NCBI GenBank assembly: GCA_013364255.1
Contig: CP054936.1
Span: 186,001 to 250,000 of the forward strand
Reading direction: 5' to 3'
Length of the DNA stretch: 64,000 nt
From: Streptomyces seoulensis
Lineage (GTDB): Bacteria; Actinomycetota; Actinomycetes; Streptomycetales; Streptomycetaceae
Shown here piece after piece: positions 45,919-55,341 of the stretch (positions within the stretch are counted from its first letter, which is position 1; each line of letters begins with the position of its first letter). The position numbers and the translations under genes are program-made. The notes under the pieces are model-generated. The model was not told the DNA's origin, made no database searches, and saw only the letters and a program-made list of their open reading frames with translations.

Positions 45919-46775
45919 ACAGCGCGCACCGGAAGAACGGCCCGCACGGGAACCGGACGCCCGACCGCGAGCTGGTCTCGCTGATCACCGGGGCGTCACG
46001 CGGCATCGGCCGCACCCTGGCCCTCACGCTCGCCGGGCGGGGAGGCACCGTGGTCGTCAACTACAAGAAGAACGCCGATCTGGCGCAGAAGACCGTCACC
46101 GAGATCGAGGAGGCCGGCGGTCAGGGTTTCGCCGTCCGGGCGGACGTCGAGACCACCGAGGGCGTCACGGAGCTGTTCGACGAGGTGGCGCGGCGCTGCG
46201 GACGGCTCGACCACTTCGTCTCCAACGCGGCGGCCAGCGCGTTCAAGAACATCGTCGACGTCGGCCCGCACCACCTGGACCGCTCGTACGCGATGAACCT
46301 GCGGCCGTTCGTGCTCGGGGCGCAGCAGGCCGTGAAGCTGATGGACAACGGCGGGCGGATCGTCGCGCTGTCCTCCTACGGTTCGATCCGCGCCTATCCC
46401 ACCTACGCGATGCTCGGCGGTATGAAGGCCGCCATCGAGTCGTGGGTGCGGTACATGGCGGTGGAGTTCGCGCCCTACGGCATCAACGTCAACGGCGTCA
46501 ACGGCGGTCTGATCGACTCCGACTCGCTGGAGTTCTTCTACAACGTCGAGGGCATGCCGCCCATGCGGGGCGTCCTCGACCGCATCCCCGCGCGCCGTCC
46601 GGGCACCGTGCGGGAGATGGCCGACACCATCGTCTTCCTGCTCGGCGAGGGGGCGGGCTACATCACCGGGCAGACCCTCGTGGTCGACGGCGGGCTCAGC
46701 ATCGTCGCGCCGCCGTTCTTCGCGGACGCGGGCGAGGCCCTGGAGCTGCCTCCCCGGCCGACGCGGGACGCCTGA
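45915..46775 (+). CDS. chcA: SDR enoyl-CoA reductase, 1-cyclohexenylcarbonyl-CoA reductase (ChcA type)
   Basis: A 286-residue short-chain dehydrogenase: ITGASRGIGR cofactor loop, SNAAASAFKN, and a catalytic Tyr and Lys spaced Y-x6-K (YAMLGGMK), the spacing of enoyl reductases of the FabL/FabI group rather than the usual Y-x3-K. ChcA reduces the ring double bonds, including the last step to cyclohexanecarbonyl-CoA. Position between the acyl-CoA dehydrogenase and the dienoyl-CoA reductase-like gene fits. The N-terminal ~20 residues are polar and extra to the fold. Confidence 0.87.
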   Translation: MNSAHRKNGPHGNRTPDRELVSLITGASRGIGRTLALTLAGRGGTVVVNYKKNADLAQKTVTEIEEAGGQGFAVRADVETTEGVTELFDEVARRCGRLDHFVSNAAASAFKNIVDVGPHHLDRSYAMNLRPFVLGAQQAVKLMDNGGRIVALSSYGSIRAYPTYAMLGGMKAAIESWVRYMAVEFAPYGINVNGVNGGLIDSDSLEFFYNVEGMPPMRGVLDRIPARRPGTVREMADTIVFLLGEGAGYITGQTLVVDGGLSIVAPPFFADAGEALELPPRPTRDA

Positions 46776-46812
46776 ACGGAGCGACCGGCAAGACCGACGG
46801 GAGGGAGAGCAG

Positions 46813-48912
46813 GTGCTGGACCACGTCTTCAGACCCTGTGCGATCGGTGGTCTGACGGTGCCGCACCGCGTCGTCATGGGCGCCATGCACCTGAACCTGG
46901 AGACCCTCGGCGACGGCGGGGCCGCCCTGGCCGCGTTCTACACGGAACGGGTGCGGGGCGGCGCCGGCCTGATCGTCACCGGCGGCTCCGCGGTGAACGC
47001 GGCGGGTTCCGGGGGCCCCGGTTACGGCGTGCTCGACGACGTGGACCACAGGGCGGCGCTGGCCCGGGCCGCCCGCGCGGTGCACGACGCCGGGGGCCTC
47101 ATCGCCCTCCAGCTCTTCCACGCCGGACGGTACGCGCTGCCCGGCGCCTCCGGTGCGGACGGCGCCCCGCCCCTCGCGCCGTCCGCCGTGTACAGCCGGT
47201 TCTCCCGTACCGCTCCGCGGGCGATGACCGGCCGGCAGATCACCGAGACCGTCGCCGCCTTCGCCCGGGGCGCCACGGCGGCGTACGAGCTGGGCTTCGA
47301 CGCGGTCGAGGTGATGGGCTCCGAGGGCTATCTGATCAACCAGTTCACCGCGCCCCTCACCAACCGCCGCGACGACGCCTGGGGCGGTGACGCCGGGCGG
47401 CGGCGGCGCTTTCCCGTCGAGGTGCTGCGGGCCGTACGGGCCGCGGTGCCACCGGGTTTCCCGGTCCTCTTCCGGATGTCGGGCGCCGACCTCGTCGACG
47501 ACGGCACTCCGTGGGAGGAGACGGCCGCGCTGGCTGTCGCGCTCGCCGCGGCGGGCGCCGACGCGCTCGCGGTGGGCGTCGGCTGGCACGAGTCCCCGGT
47601 GCCGACCGTGCAGGCGCAGGTGCCCGCGGGGACCTGGGCCGTGTACGCCCAGCGGGTCAAGCGGGCACTGCGGGCGGCGGGACACGAGGCGGTGCCCGTC
47701 ATCGCCTCGAATCGCTTCAACCGGCTCGCCCAGGCCGATGAGGTGCTGGCCGGGGGCGACGTCGATCTCGTGGCCATGGCCCGCCCGTTCCTCGCGGACC
47801 CGGCCATCGTCGAGAAGTCCCGCACCGGGTCGGACCTGTCGGTGGATCTCTGCATCGCCTGCAACGAGGCGTGCATCGACCGGTCCTTCGGCACCGAACG
47901 GGTGTCCTGCCTGGTGAATCCGCGGGCGGGCTACGAGAGCGTCTTCCCGGGCCGGCGGTTCCCCGCGCGCCGGAACAGGTACGCCGTCATCGGCGCCGGG
48001 CTCGCGGGTCTTGAGGCGGCCCGCACGCTGGCGCGACTCGGGCACGAGGTCGAGGTGTACGAGGCGGCGGGCGAGCCCGGCGGCCAGTTCCGACTGGCCG
48101 CCCGGGTGCCCGGCAAGGCGGCCTTCGGCGCGACCGTACGACAGCGCGTGCGGGAACTCGCGGCGCTGGACGTGCCCGTGCACCTCGGGCACCGCGTCGG
48201 TGTGCGGGACGTGCCCCGCCTGCGCGCCGTGGACGGAGTGGTCCTGGCCACCGGGGTCCGCCCCCATCGGCCGAACCTGCCCGGCGTCGACCTGCCGCAC
48301 GTCCTCGACTACGCCCGGGCCTTCGCCGCCCCCGAGGCGCTCGGTCCGCGTGTCGCCGTCATCGGCGGCGGCGGAATCGCCGTCGACCTGGCCCACCTCC
48401 TCGCCGGGGGAGCCTCCCCCGCCCTCACCCCGGAGGAGTTCCTCGCCTCGCGCGCCCTCACCGCGCCGCCGGGCGCGGTCCCGGTGTCAGGGCCCGGCGC
48501 CGCCCCGGCCGGCGGTCACCGCCGGGTCACGGTGATGCGGCGCGGCGGCCGGATCGGCGCCGGCATCGGGCCGTCCACCCGCTGGGTGGTCCTGGAGGAA
48601 TTGCGCGCCCGCGGCGTGCGCCTGCTCACCGACGTCGGGTACGAGGGGATCACCCGGGAGGGTGTCGTCGTCATCGGGGCCGACGGGGAACGGCGACTGG
48701 TGGCAGCCGACCATGTCGTCCTCGCCACGGGTCAGCGGAGCCGACGGGAAGTCGTCCCCCTGCTCCGCCAGGCCGGCGTTCCCTTCGAGATCGCCGGTGG
48801 CGCCGACGACGCCCGGGCGCTCAACGCCGTACGCGCCACCGCGCAGGGACTGCGCGCCGCCCACCGCATCGTGGAGCGGACCGGGTCGGGGGAGCCGGGG
48901 CGAACCGGGTAG
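46813..48912 (+). CDS. 2,4-dienoyl-CoA reductase-like flavin/iron-sulfur oxidoreductase
   Basis: 699 residues, the size of bacterial 2,4-dienoyl-CoA reductases. The N-terminal half is an old-yellow-enzyme TIM barrel (FMN). Cysteines in CIACNEAC and VSCLVNP are set as a 4Fe-4S cluster (~350-375). The C-terminal half has two dinucleotide motifs, VIGAGLAGLEAA (FAD) and VAVIGGGGIAVD (NADPH). It likely reduces a conjugated cyclohexadiene-carbonyl-CoA in the cyclohexanecarbonyl-CoA route. GTG 46813 follows GAGGGAGAG; the gap to chcA is 37 nt. It is the last gene of the plus-strand run that begins with AHBA synthase. Confidence 0.9.
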   Translation: MLDHVFRPCAIGGLTVPHRVVMGAMHLNLETLGDGGAALAAFYTERVRGGAGLIVTGGSAVNAAGSGGPGYGVLDDVDHRAALARAARAVHDAGGLIALQLFHAGRYALPGASGADGAPPLAPSAVYSRFSRTAPRAMTGRQITETVAAFARGATAAYELGFDAVEVMGSEGYLINQFTAPLTNRRDDAWGGDAGRRRRFPVEVLRAVRAAVPPGFPVLFRMSGADLVDDGTPWEETAALAVALAAAGADALAVGVGWHESPVPTVQAQVPAGTWAVYAQRVKRALRAAGHEAVPVIASNRFNRLAQADEVLAGGDVDLVAMARPFLADPAIVEKSRTGSDLSVDLCIACNEACIDRSFGTERVSCLVNPRAGYESVFPGRRFPARRNRYAVIGAGLAGLEAARTLARLGHEVEVYEAAGEPGGQFRLAARVPGKAAFGATVRQRVRELAALDVPVHLGHRVGVRDVPRLRAVDGVVLATGVRPHRPNLPGVDLPHVLDYARAFAAPEALGPRVAVIGGGGIAVDLAHLLAGGASPALTPEEFLASRALTAPPGAVPVSGPGAAPAGGHRRVTVMRRGGRIGAGIGPSTRWVVLEELRARGVRLLTDVGYEGITREGVVVIGADGERRLVAADHVVLATGQRSRREVVPLLRQAGVPFEIAGGADDARALNAVRATAQGLRAAHRIVERTGSGEPGRTG

Positions 48913-48934
48913 TGCGGGATCTTTGGAAGGTTCT

Positions 48935-48970
48935 CGCCCGGAGCGGAGCGCGGTACCGTCGCGCCGGGCG
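48935..48970. terminator. Candidate bidirectional terminator hairpin
   Basis: CGCCCGG (48935-48941) pairs with CCGGGCG (48964-48970), with partly pairing GC-rich sequence inside. It sits between convergent genes that end at 48912 and 48973. No U-tract, as is common in Streptomyces. Confidence 0.4.
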
Positions 48971-48972
48971 GG

Positions 48973-51945
48973 TCATCCGGGCTCACCGCGCAGGTAGCCC
49001 GGCAGGCTCTTGCGGTTCTTGACGGCCAGTTTGCGGTAGACCCGGGTCAGATGCTGCTCGACCGTACTGGGTGTGATGAACAGCTTCTCCGCGATCTCCC
49101 GGTTGGTGTACCCCATGACCGCCATCGAGGCGATCCTGCGTTCGGAGTTGGTCAGGGAGGCTACGACCGCCGTCCTCCCCTCGTCCTCCGCCAGGCCCGT
49201 GTCGCCGCTCGCGTCCGGCAGCAACTCCCTGCACAGCGGCTCCGCCTGACACAGGTGTGCCACCCGCCAGGCACGGCGGACGATCACCCGCGCCCGGCGG
49301 CGTTTGCCCAGCGCGTGATAGGCCCGGCCCAGGTCGGACAAGGTCCTGGCCAGCTCGTAGGCGCAGCCGTCCGCCTCCAGGAGGTCGGCGGCCTCGCCGA
49401 GCAGGCGCGGGCGCTGTCCCAGCGAGCTGAACACGGCCATCAGGCGCAGGGCGAGCGCCCGGCTGACGGTGTCCTCCGGCCCCGGCGAGGTCAGCTGGTC
49501 CTTCACCAGGCGCTTGGCCTGGTCCCGGTTGCCCTGGAGCAGCCACGCCTCGGCCGCGCTGGTCCGCCAGGGCACGATGCCGGGCAGGTCCAGGCCCCAC
49601 TTGCCCATGAGTTCGCCGCAGGAGAGGAAGTCACCGAGCGCCGCGCGCGTCCGGTTCATGGCCAGATAGTAGTGTCCACGGGCGTACAGGTAGTGCAGCC
49701 CGTAGCGGCTCTGGAACATCTCGTCGGGGACGCTCCGGGTGACCAGCTCCGTGGCCTCGTCCAGTTCCCCCATGCGGGTGTGAGCGAGGATCAGTGTGCC
49801 CAGGGGCAGACCGACGGCGGTGCCCCACCCCTGGACGGACACCTGTTCCAGGGCCGATGTGCCACGCTTCACCGCCTCGCGGAGGTCGCCTCGGCGCAGC
49901 CGGATCTCCGCCTCGGCGGCGTCGAGGACGCCTTGCCACATCGGGGAGAGCTGCCCGTTGTGTCGCTCGTCCAGGCTCCGGCACCGGTTGGCCGCTTCGC
50001 TCAGCCGGCCGCCGTAGACGAGGGACATCAGCGCGAGGAGGGTCGCTTCCTCGGCCCAGGGGGTGTTGTGGTTGAGGTCGAGCTGGCCGAGGACGTGCGA
50101 GGCCCACTCCTGCGTCTCGTCGCCGCGCCTGCGCACGAGGCCGCCGGAGAGCACGCCGATCGACTGGAGCCAGAAGGTACGGCCCCGGGTGGTGGGCGCG
50201 CCCTCGGGGTCGGTGGGCGCGGACCCGCTCTGCACCCGTCCCGCGAGCGGCGGATAGGTGCAGGCCAGCCACACCTCCATGGCGTGCAGTTCGGCAGGCT
50301 GGTTCGGCGGGCCGGCCGGGGGGACGATTCCCGCGGACGGCAGCCGCGCCGCCCGTTTGCGGAGCAGCGAAAGGATGTCGGCGGCCTCCTGCGTCCGGTG
50401 CATCCACAGCAGTTGCCGCACGAGCAGCATCGTGTCGTAGGGGCCCAGTTGATCGTTGCGTACGGCTTCGGTGAGCGCGAGCAGGTGCCGCAGTGACGCC
50501 GAGGGGTTGAGCTGCCACTCGGCCTGGGCGAGCCTGGCCCGGATCTCCCAGCGGTCGCGGTCGTTCGTGCACGACCGTTGTGCCGAGTTCAGGTACCGCA
50601 GGGCGCGTTGCACCTCACCATGCAGCAGGGCCTCCGAGGACACCTCCAGCAGGACGCGCAGCGCCCAGGGTTCCTGTACCCGGCCGGCCTCGGCCAGGTG
50701 ACGGGCGGCGGCCGCGGTGGCGCCCTTGTTGTAGAGCAGTCGTGCTGACCGGTGGTGCAGTTGTTCCCGGTCGGCGGGGGGCACGTCGTCCAGCACGGCG
50801 CGCGCGGCCAGCGTGTGCCGGAAGCGGCCGGCCCACAGCAGTCCGGCCTCGGTCATGGTGCGCAGTGCCCGCTCGACGGTCCCCGGGTCCGCGTCGATCA
50901 GCGCTGCGAGATCGTCCGGTGAGGCATCGTCGCCGTAGACCGCCATAGCGCGAGCCACCCGCAGTATGTGGGCCTCGCTGCGGTGCAGGCAGTTCAGCAG
51001 CGCGCGACCGTAGTCCTGATGGCGGGCGTCGCCACCGAGCCGCTCGCCATGGATCAGGGCGTCGAGCAGCAGGGGGTTGCCGCCGCTGTAGGTGATGAAG
51101 TTGTCGCCCAGCTCTCGGGCCGCGCCCACGCCGAGGCGCAGGGTGATCAGGGTGCGTACGGATTCCGGGGAGAGCGGTGTGAGGCGGACGGACGTGACGG
51201 AGGACTGGCGCAGCAGCTCGGCGTGGAAGGGCCGGTGGGCTCCGCTCGGCCCGGCGAGTTCGGTGAACACCATCACCAGCGGTACCGAGCTGAGCCGGCG
51301 GACCAGGTACAACAGGCACTGCTGCGACGCCGCGTCCATGTGGTCGATGTCGTCCACGCACACCACGACGGGTGTGGTGGCGGCCAGTTCGATCACGGGC
51401 AGGAAGAGGTCGTACCAGATATCGGCCCTGTTGCGCTCCACGGCCTCGTGCATGCTCTCGGCCCGGGCCGACCTCATGAGTGCGCGCATCACCGGTGAGA
51501 CGCGCCCGCGCAGTTCCGCGGGGAGCGCCGGGTTGTCGAACAGCTGGCTGAGGGCCCCGAACGGCAGATCCCGCTCCTCGGGGGAGCAGACGACGTTCAG
51601 CGGGATGACCTCGACGGACTGGGCGTACTCCGTGACCTCGCGCAGGAACTCCGTCTTGCCCGCGCCGACGGTCCCCTCCAGCAGGAACAACTGCCCTGTC
51701 CCCGGCGGGGGTGACGCCAACCACGCCCGAACGCGGTTGAGCGGTGCTTCTCGTTCCCTCAACACGGGCACCCGCGCCTGGTGCGGGCCGGAACCGGGGG
51801 ACGGGGCGACCGGCGGCAGGCCCCGTGTCATGCCTCCCCCCGCGTCGCATTCGACTGTCGGCATTCCGCCCCGTCGGAGCTGGACTTCACGGATAAGGAG
51901 TTCATGCATCTCCTTGAAAGGCTGGACACACGTTCCGGTTGCCAC
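48973..51945 (-). CDS. LAL-type (large ATP-binding LuxR) transcriptional regulator
   Basis: Up to 990 residues. Near residue 90 there is a Walker A motif (GTVGAGKT), then VVVCVDDIDHMD as Walker B, a long helical TPR-like middle, and a C-terminal LuxR helix-turn-helix (~930-985: GYTNREIAEKLFITPSTVEQHL). LAL proteins are common pathway-specific activators of macrolide and ansamycin clusters. The start is unclear: GTG 51945, ATG 51864 and ATG 51831 are all possible and none has a good ribosome site; I list the longest. No TTA codon was noticed. It is the only obvious cluster-situated activator in the window. Confidence 0.9.
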   Translation of the reverse strand: MATGTCVQPFKEMHELLIREVQLRRGGMPTVECDAGGGMTRGLPPVAPSPGSGPHQARVPVLREREAPLNRVRAWLASPPPGTGQLFLLEGTVGAGKTEFLREVTEYAQSVEVIPLNVVCSPEERDLPFGALSQLFDNPALPAELRGRVSPVMRALMRSARAESMHEAVERNRADIWYDLFLPVIELAATTPVVVCVDDIDHMDAASQQCLLYLVRRLSSVPLVMVFTELAGPSGAHRPFHAELLRQSSVTSVRLTPLSPESVRTLITLRLGVGAARELGDNFITYSGGNPLLLDALIHGERLGGDARHQDYGRALLNCLHRSEAHILRVARAMAVYGDDASPDDLAALIDADPGTVERALRTMTEAGLLWAGRFRHTLAARAVLDDVPPADREQLHHRSARLLYNKGATAAAARHLAEAGRVQEPWALRVLLEVSSEALLHGEVQRALRYLNSAQRSCTNDRDRWEIRARLAQAEWQLNPSASLRHLLALTEAVRNDQLGPYDTMLLVRQLLWMHRTQEAADILSLLRKRAARLPSAGIVPPAGPPNQPAELHAMEVWLACTYPPLAGRVQSGSAPTDPEGAPTTRGRTFWLQSIGVLSGGLVRRRGDETQEWASHVLGQLDLNHNTPWAEEATLLALMSLVYGGRLSEAANRCRSLDERHNGQLSPMWQGVLDAAEAEIRLRRGDLREAVKRGTSALEQVSVQGWGTAVGLPLGTLILAHTRMGELDEATELVTRSVPDEMFQSRYGLHYLYARGHYYLAMNRTRAALGDFLSCGELMGKWGLDLPGIVPWRTSAAEAWLLQGNRDQAKRLVKDQLTSPGPEDTVSRALALRLMAVFSSLGQRPRLLGEAADLLEADGCAYELARTLSDLGRAYHALGKRRRARVIVRRAWRVAHLCQAEPLCRELLPDASGDTGLAEDEGRTAVVASLTNSERRIASMAVMGYTNREIAEKLFITPSTVEQHLTRVYRKLAVKNRKSLPGYLRGEPG

Positions 51946-52433
51946 GTTAACCGATCAACATCCCGTTCGGTAGTGTCGCTTTTTGTACGCACGGCCCTCA
52001 CCTGCGGGAGTCATGACCGGACAAGTCGCTGAGCTGCGGCCGGTCGAGCAGCCCGTTAGTACACTGCTTCGCTGCGACGTGCAACCAGATAGAGGGGGTG
52101 TTTTCGGACTACGGAACATGTGGGTGAAGGAGACCTCGAAATGAATACCCCTCCATGAAACAGTCAAGATTCAGACGTTTTCCCCTCCTCTCCCGACCTC
52201 CGGGACAGGCAATGTGCAATCAATGATTCCTAATGCGTCCGCCAAGCCGCGAGCGCGAGGACACCCAGGTGTGCCCTTCGCCCCCGGCGCGTGTGCGCTC
52301 GCGTGCACACGTGCAGCGGGAATGCGACCTCACCCGTGAAGGGCGAGGGTGCGGTCGCGAATCTGCCAGCCACCTCCCGATGAGGCTGCTGGACTGATCG
52401 CGAAACACGCTGCTTCCACAGGACGGGACGCCC
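51946..52433. promoter_or_regulatory. LAL / MFS divergent intergenic region with leader hairpins
   Basis: About 490 bp without a convincing gene. It contains a single TAGAGGGGGT near 52092, resembling the AGGGG repeats of the PKS and AHBA regions. A small inverted repeat, CGTGTGC/GCACACG, lies at 52290-52311. A strong hairpin lies at 52324-52358 (GCGACC-T-CACCC pairing with GGGTG-C-GGTCGC, 11-nt loop), ending 75 nt before the MFS start. Tiny frames near 52120 (eight codons) and 52141 (five codons, after AAGGAG) could be leaders but are unsupported. Confidence 0.45.
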
Positions 52434-53636
52434 ATGCAGGCAACCACTGCCGCTTCGGTCGACGGCAAGCTCTCACCCCCTCGGTCCCCGTTGAGGGGGT
52501 GGCCGGCCGTCGTCTCGGTGATGCTGGGCATCTTCGTCATCGTCACCACCGAGATCCTGCCGATCGGTCTGCTGACCTCGATCGGATCCACTTTCACCGT
52601 CTCGGACGGGATGGCCGGGCTGATGATGACGATGCCGGGCTTCCTGGCAGCGATCGCCGCTCCGCTGGTCACCGTGGCCACGGCCCGCTTCGACCGCCGG
52701 CTGATGCTGTGCGCCTTCCTGCTCCTGCTGGCGGTGGCGAACTTCCTCGCCGCCGCGGCGCCCGACTACTGGCTCGTGTTGACCTCCCGGATCCTGGTCG
52801 GGATCACGATCGGCGGCTTCTGGTCGATCGGAGCCGGGTTGGCGGAACGACTCGTGCCGCCGCACTCGGTCGGCAGGGCGACCGCTGTGATCTTCTCCGC
52901 CGTCCCGCTGGGATCCGTCCTCGGCGTGCCGACGGGCACCCTCATCGGTGAACTCGCCGGCTGGCGAACGGCCTTCGCCGGCATGGGAGCCTTGACGGTC
53001 GGCGTACTGGTCATGCTGCTCCGGTGCGTGCCGCCCCTTCCTCCGGTCCGGGCCACACGGCTGCGTGTGCTCAACGGCCTGCTCCGCGACGGCAGCACGC
53101 GCTTCGCGCTCGTCCTCACGTTTCTCGTCGTGCTGGCGCACTTCGCCGCCTACACCTATGTGACACCGTTCCTGGAACAGGTCACCCACGCGAGCGGTGC
53201 TCTGATCACCACGGTCCTGCTGCTCTACGGCGCCGCCGGCATCCTCGGCAACTTCCTGGCCGGCGCCCGGGTGGCCCGGTATCCGCGGACCGTGTCCGGA
53301 CTCGCGGCCGCCCTGATCGCCGCGGCGACCCTTCTGCTCCCGGCGCTGGGCCGCGGGGAGACCGGCGCGGTGCTGCTGATGATCGTGTGGGGCATCGCGT
53401 ACGGCGCCGTACCCGTCGCGTCGCAGACCTGGTTCTCCAAGGCGGCGCCGCACGCACCGGAAGCGGCGTCCGTCCTGTTCACCGCCTCTTTCCAGGCGAC
53501 GATCTCGATGGGTGCCCTCGTCGGGGGAGTCATCCTGGACCGCACCTCCGCCTCAGCGGTCATGTCGCTGGGCGGTTGCACCGCGGTGCTCTTGGTCCTG
53601 GTGGTCGGGGCGCGCTCCGCCGGGGTCAGACCGTGA
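52434..53636 (+). CDS. MFS transporter (DHA1-like, 12 predicted membrane segments)
   Basis: A 400-residue integral membrane protein of the AraJ/YdhP-like drug:H+ antiporter type, with hydrophobic segments spread evenly (for example VVSVMLGIFVIVTTEILPIG at the N-terminus and a central basic loop after RCVPPLPPVR). ARFDRRLM at the loop between helices 2 and 3 is a variant of the MFS motif A. Transcribed away from the LAL regulator and at the cluster edge, it is a likely exporter or self-resistance pump. It is predicted to have 12 membrane segments, not the 14 of RifP-type pumps. Its 3' end overlaps the next, convergent gene by 11 bp. Confidence 0.87.
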   Translation: MQATTAASVDGKLSPPRSPLRGWPAVVSVMLGIFVIVTTEILPIGLLTSIGSTFTVSDGMAGLMMTMPGFLAAIAAPLVTVATARFDRRLMLCAFLLLLAVANFLAAAAPDYWLVLTSRILVGITIGGFWSIGAGLAERLVPPHSVGRATAVIFSAVPLGSVLGVPTGTLIGELAGWRTAFAGMGALTVGVLVMLLRCVPPLPPVRATRLRVLNGLLRDGSTRFALVLTFLVVLAHFAAYTYVTPFLEQVTHASGALITTVLLLYGAAGILGNFLAGARVARYPRTVSGLAAALIAAATLLLPALGRGETGAVLLMIVWGIAYGAVPVASQTWFSKAAPHAPEAASVLFTASFQATISMGALVGGVILDRTSASAVMSLGGCTAVLLVLVVGARSAGVRP

Positions 53637-55089
53637 GCTTCACGGCCTCCAGCCAGACCCCGTTGTCCAAGGTGCCGGCGAAGACGAGGGCCGGGCGCTG
53701 GTCACCGCACGTCTGAGCGCCCCAGGCCCGGCTCCAGACACTCGAGACCTGACAGATCCGGCCGGTGCCGACGTTGATCGCGAAGCCCGACATGCTCGGG
53801 GCGTCCTTGTCGGCGCGGCCGATGTAGTTGTCCTTGCCGTCCGCGACGATGGCCGTCCACTTCACGTAGTGGCCCTTGCCGTCGGCCGACTGGGGGTCGT
53901 TGACGAAGGCGTTGGCGGCCGAGCCGTCCACTCCCGTCGTGGCGACGTTCAGTGCCTTGATCTTGGCGTCGCTGCCCGTCCGGCCGCTCATCGTGCCGTC
54001 GCACACCGGCTTCTGCCAGCCCTCCCCGGCGACGAAGGCGCGGTAGCAGATGTGCCGGCCACCCGGGTCGTTCTTGGCCAGGCGCCGCACGGCGGTGGCG
54101 GCGGTGTCCGCCGGGGGCTTGGCGGTCACGGTGGCCGCAGGCGCCCCTTTGCCCCCGCCGCTCCCGCCGTCCCCGCCGCCCCCGTCGTCCCCGCCCTTCG
54201 GATCCGCGTCGGCCCCGTCCGTCGGATCCTGCGGCGGCATGGCGGGCGTCTCGGGCGCCGAGCTGAGAGGCGGCTGCCGCGACGCCGGCGCCGAGGGGGC
54301 GGGGGCGAGGGTGCTGCCCGCCTCGGCGACCTTCTCGGTGGCGCCGCTGCTGATGTTCGGCTTGTAGGCGATCCAGAGCATCACGAAGGTGATGCCGAGG
54401 GCCATCAGCACCCCGAAGAACGTGGCGAGCCAGCGGGGCAGGAATCCGCGCTGGAGGTAAGTGCCCTCGACCGGAAGGGGTTTGGCGCCGGAGCGCTGCA
54501 CGGCCAGGGTGTACGGCCGCTGTTCCTTCGAGCCGAACCAGATGATCTTCCGCGGCTTCAGCGTCGCCTTGACGAACGCCGCCCGGCCCGGCTCGATCTG
54601 CACATTGCTCGGATGGAGGTCGTACGACAACTGATCACCGTTGTCGCTGCCGCTGACCGACGCGGTGACCTTCGTATTGCCGAGATTGTCCACCGCGAGA
54701 CGCGGACGGCCCCGGAAGCGTCCCTTCACGGTGGGCGGCACCAGCTCCGCCCGCACCTCCGTGAACGGCGTGATGGTGAGGTTGCCCTCCGGGACCGTCA
54801 CCGCCTCCGGATGCTCCGTCGGCGTGATCCGCACCGCGAACGGGTTCGGACCCGCCGTCGCGTCCGGCGTGCGTGGTGGGCTGAAGGTCAGCTCCACCGT
54901 CCCCGTCGTACCCGGATACAACCGCAGTGTCTGCGGCTCCACCGTCGTCCACGGCGCGATGTCGCCGACGGGTTCGAAGCGGTATTCGTCGACGACGTCA
55001 CCGGTGTTGCGCAACCGCAGCCGCACACGGGTACTGCCGCCGGGGTCCACGGTCGCCGACGCCGGCTCCAGGGAAGTCCAAAGGCTCAC
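53626..55089 (-). CDS. Membrane-anchored protein with Ig-like N-terminus and ChW-like C-terminus
   Basis: 487 residues. Residues 1-~215 have beta-sandwich (COG1470-like) character (VRLRLRNTGDVVDEYRF, VELTFSPPRTP). One membrane helix follows (~225-248). A Pro/Ala/Ser and Gly/Asp-rich linker (~255-335) leads to a C-terminal domain (~340-487) whose CYRAFVAGEGWQ...CDG...SGRTG pattern resembles clostridial hydrophobic-W repeats. There is no signal peptide; positive residues before the helix suggest N-in, C-out topology. Similar Streptomyces proteins are often labelled hydrolytic protein without evidence. No link to the antibiotic cluster is visible. Confidence 0.8.
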   Translation of the reverse strand: MSLWTSLEPASATVDPGGSTRVRLRLRNTGDVVDEYRFEPVGDIAPWTTVEPQTLRLYPGTTGTVELTFSPPRTPDATAGPNPFAVRITPTEHPEAVTVPEGNLTITPFTEVRAELVPPTVKGRFRGRPRLAVDNLGNTKVTASVSGSDNGDQLSYDLHPSNVQIEPGRAAFVKATLKPRKIIWFGSKEQRPYTLAVQRSGAKPLPVEGTYLQRGFLPRWLATFFGVLMALGITFVMLWIAYKPNISSGATEKVAEAGSTLAPAPSAPASRQPPLSSAPETPAMPPQDPTDGADADPKGGDDGGGGDGGSGGGKGAPAATVTAKPPADTAATAVRRLAKNDPGGRHICYRAFVAGEGWQKPVCDGTMSGRTGSDAKIKALNVATTGVDGSAANAFVNDPQSADGKGHYVKWTAIVADGKDNYIGRADKDAPSMSGFAINVGTGRICQVSSVWSRAWGAQTCGDQRPALVFAGTLDNGVWLEAVKLTV

Positions 55090-55341
55090 CGGTCGACGCT
55101 ATGGTGGGCCCCCTTCGCGCGTCAGGAGTCGCCGGGGCACGATCGCTGCCCGAAGGGGAGGAAGCGCGCGCCCCTCCGGAGGAGGACGAGGGTGTCCGTG
55201 CCGGCGAGCGCACCGAGCGTTCGCGGCGCGAGACCTCGGACCGCTCGGGCTCGACGTCGACGCAGGCGCTGATGTGTTCCGCCGAGGTTCGTCGACGGTC
55301 AGGCGCGGTCCGGTGGATCACGTGGCCGCGATGGCGCCGAG

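Noticed and set aside
52120..52160. Eight- and five-codon frames as leader peptides
   Set aside because: The five-codon frame has a good ribosome site but is too short to judge; no codon bias or link to the downstream hairpin can be shown from one sequence.
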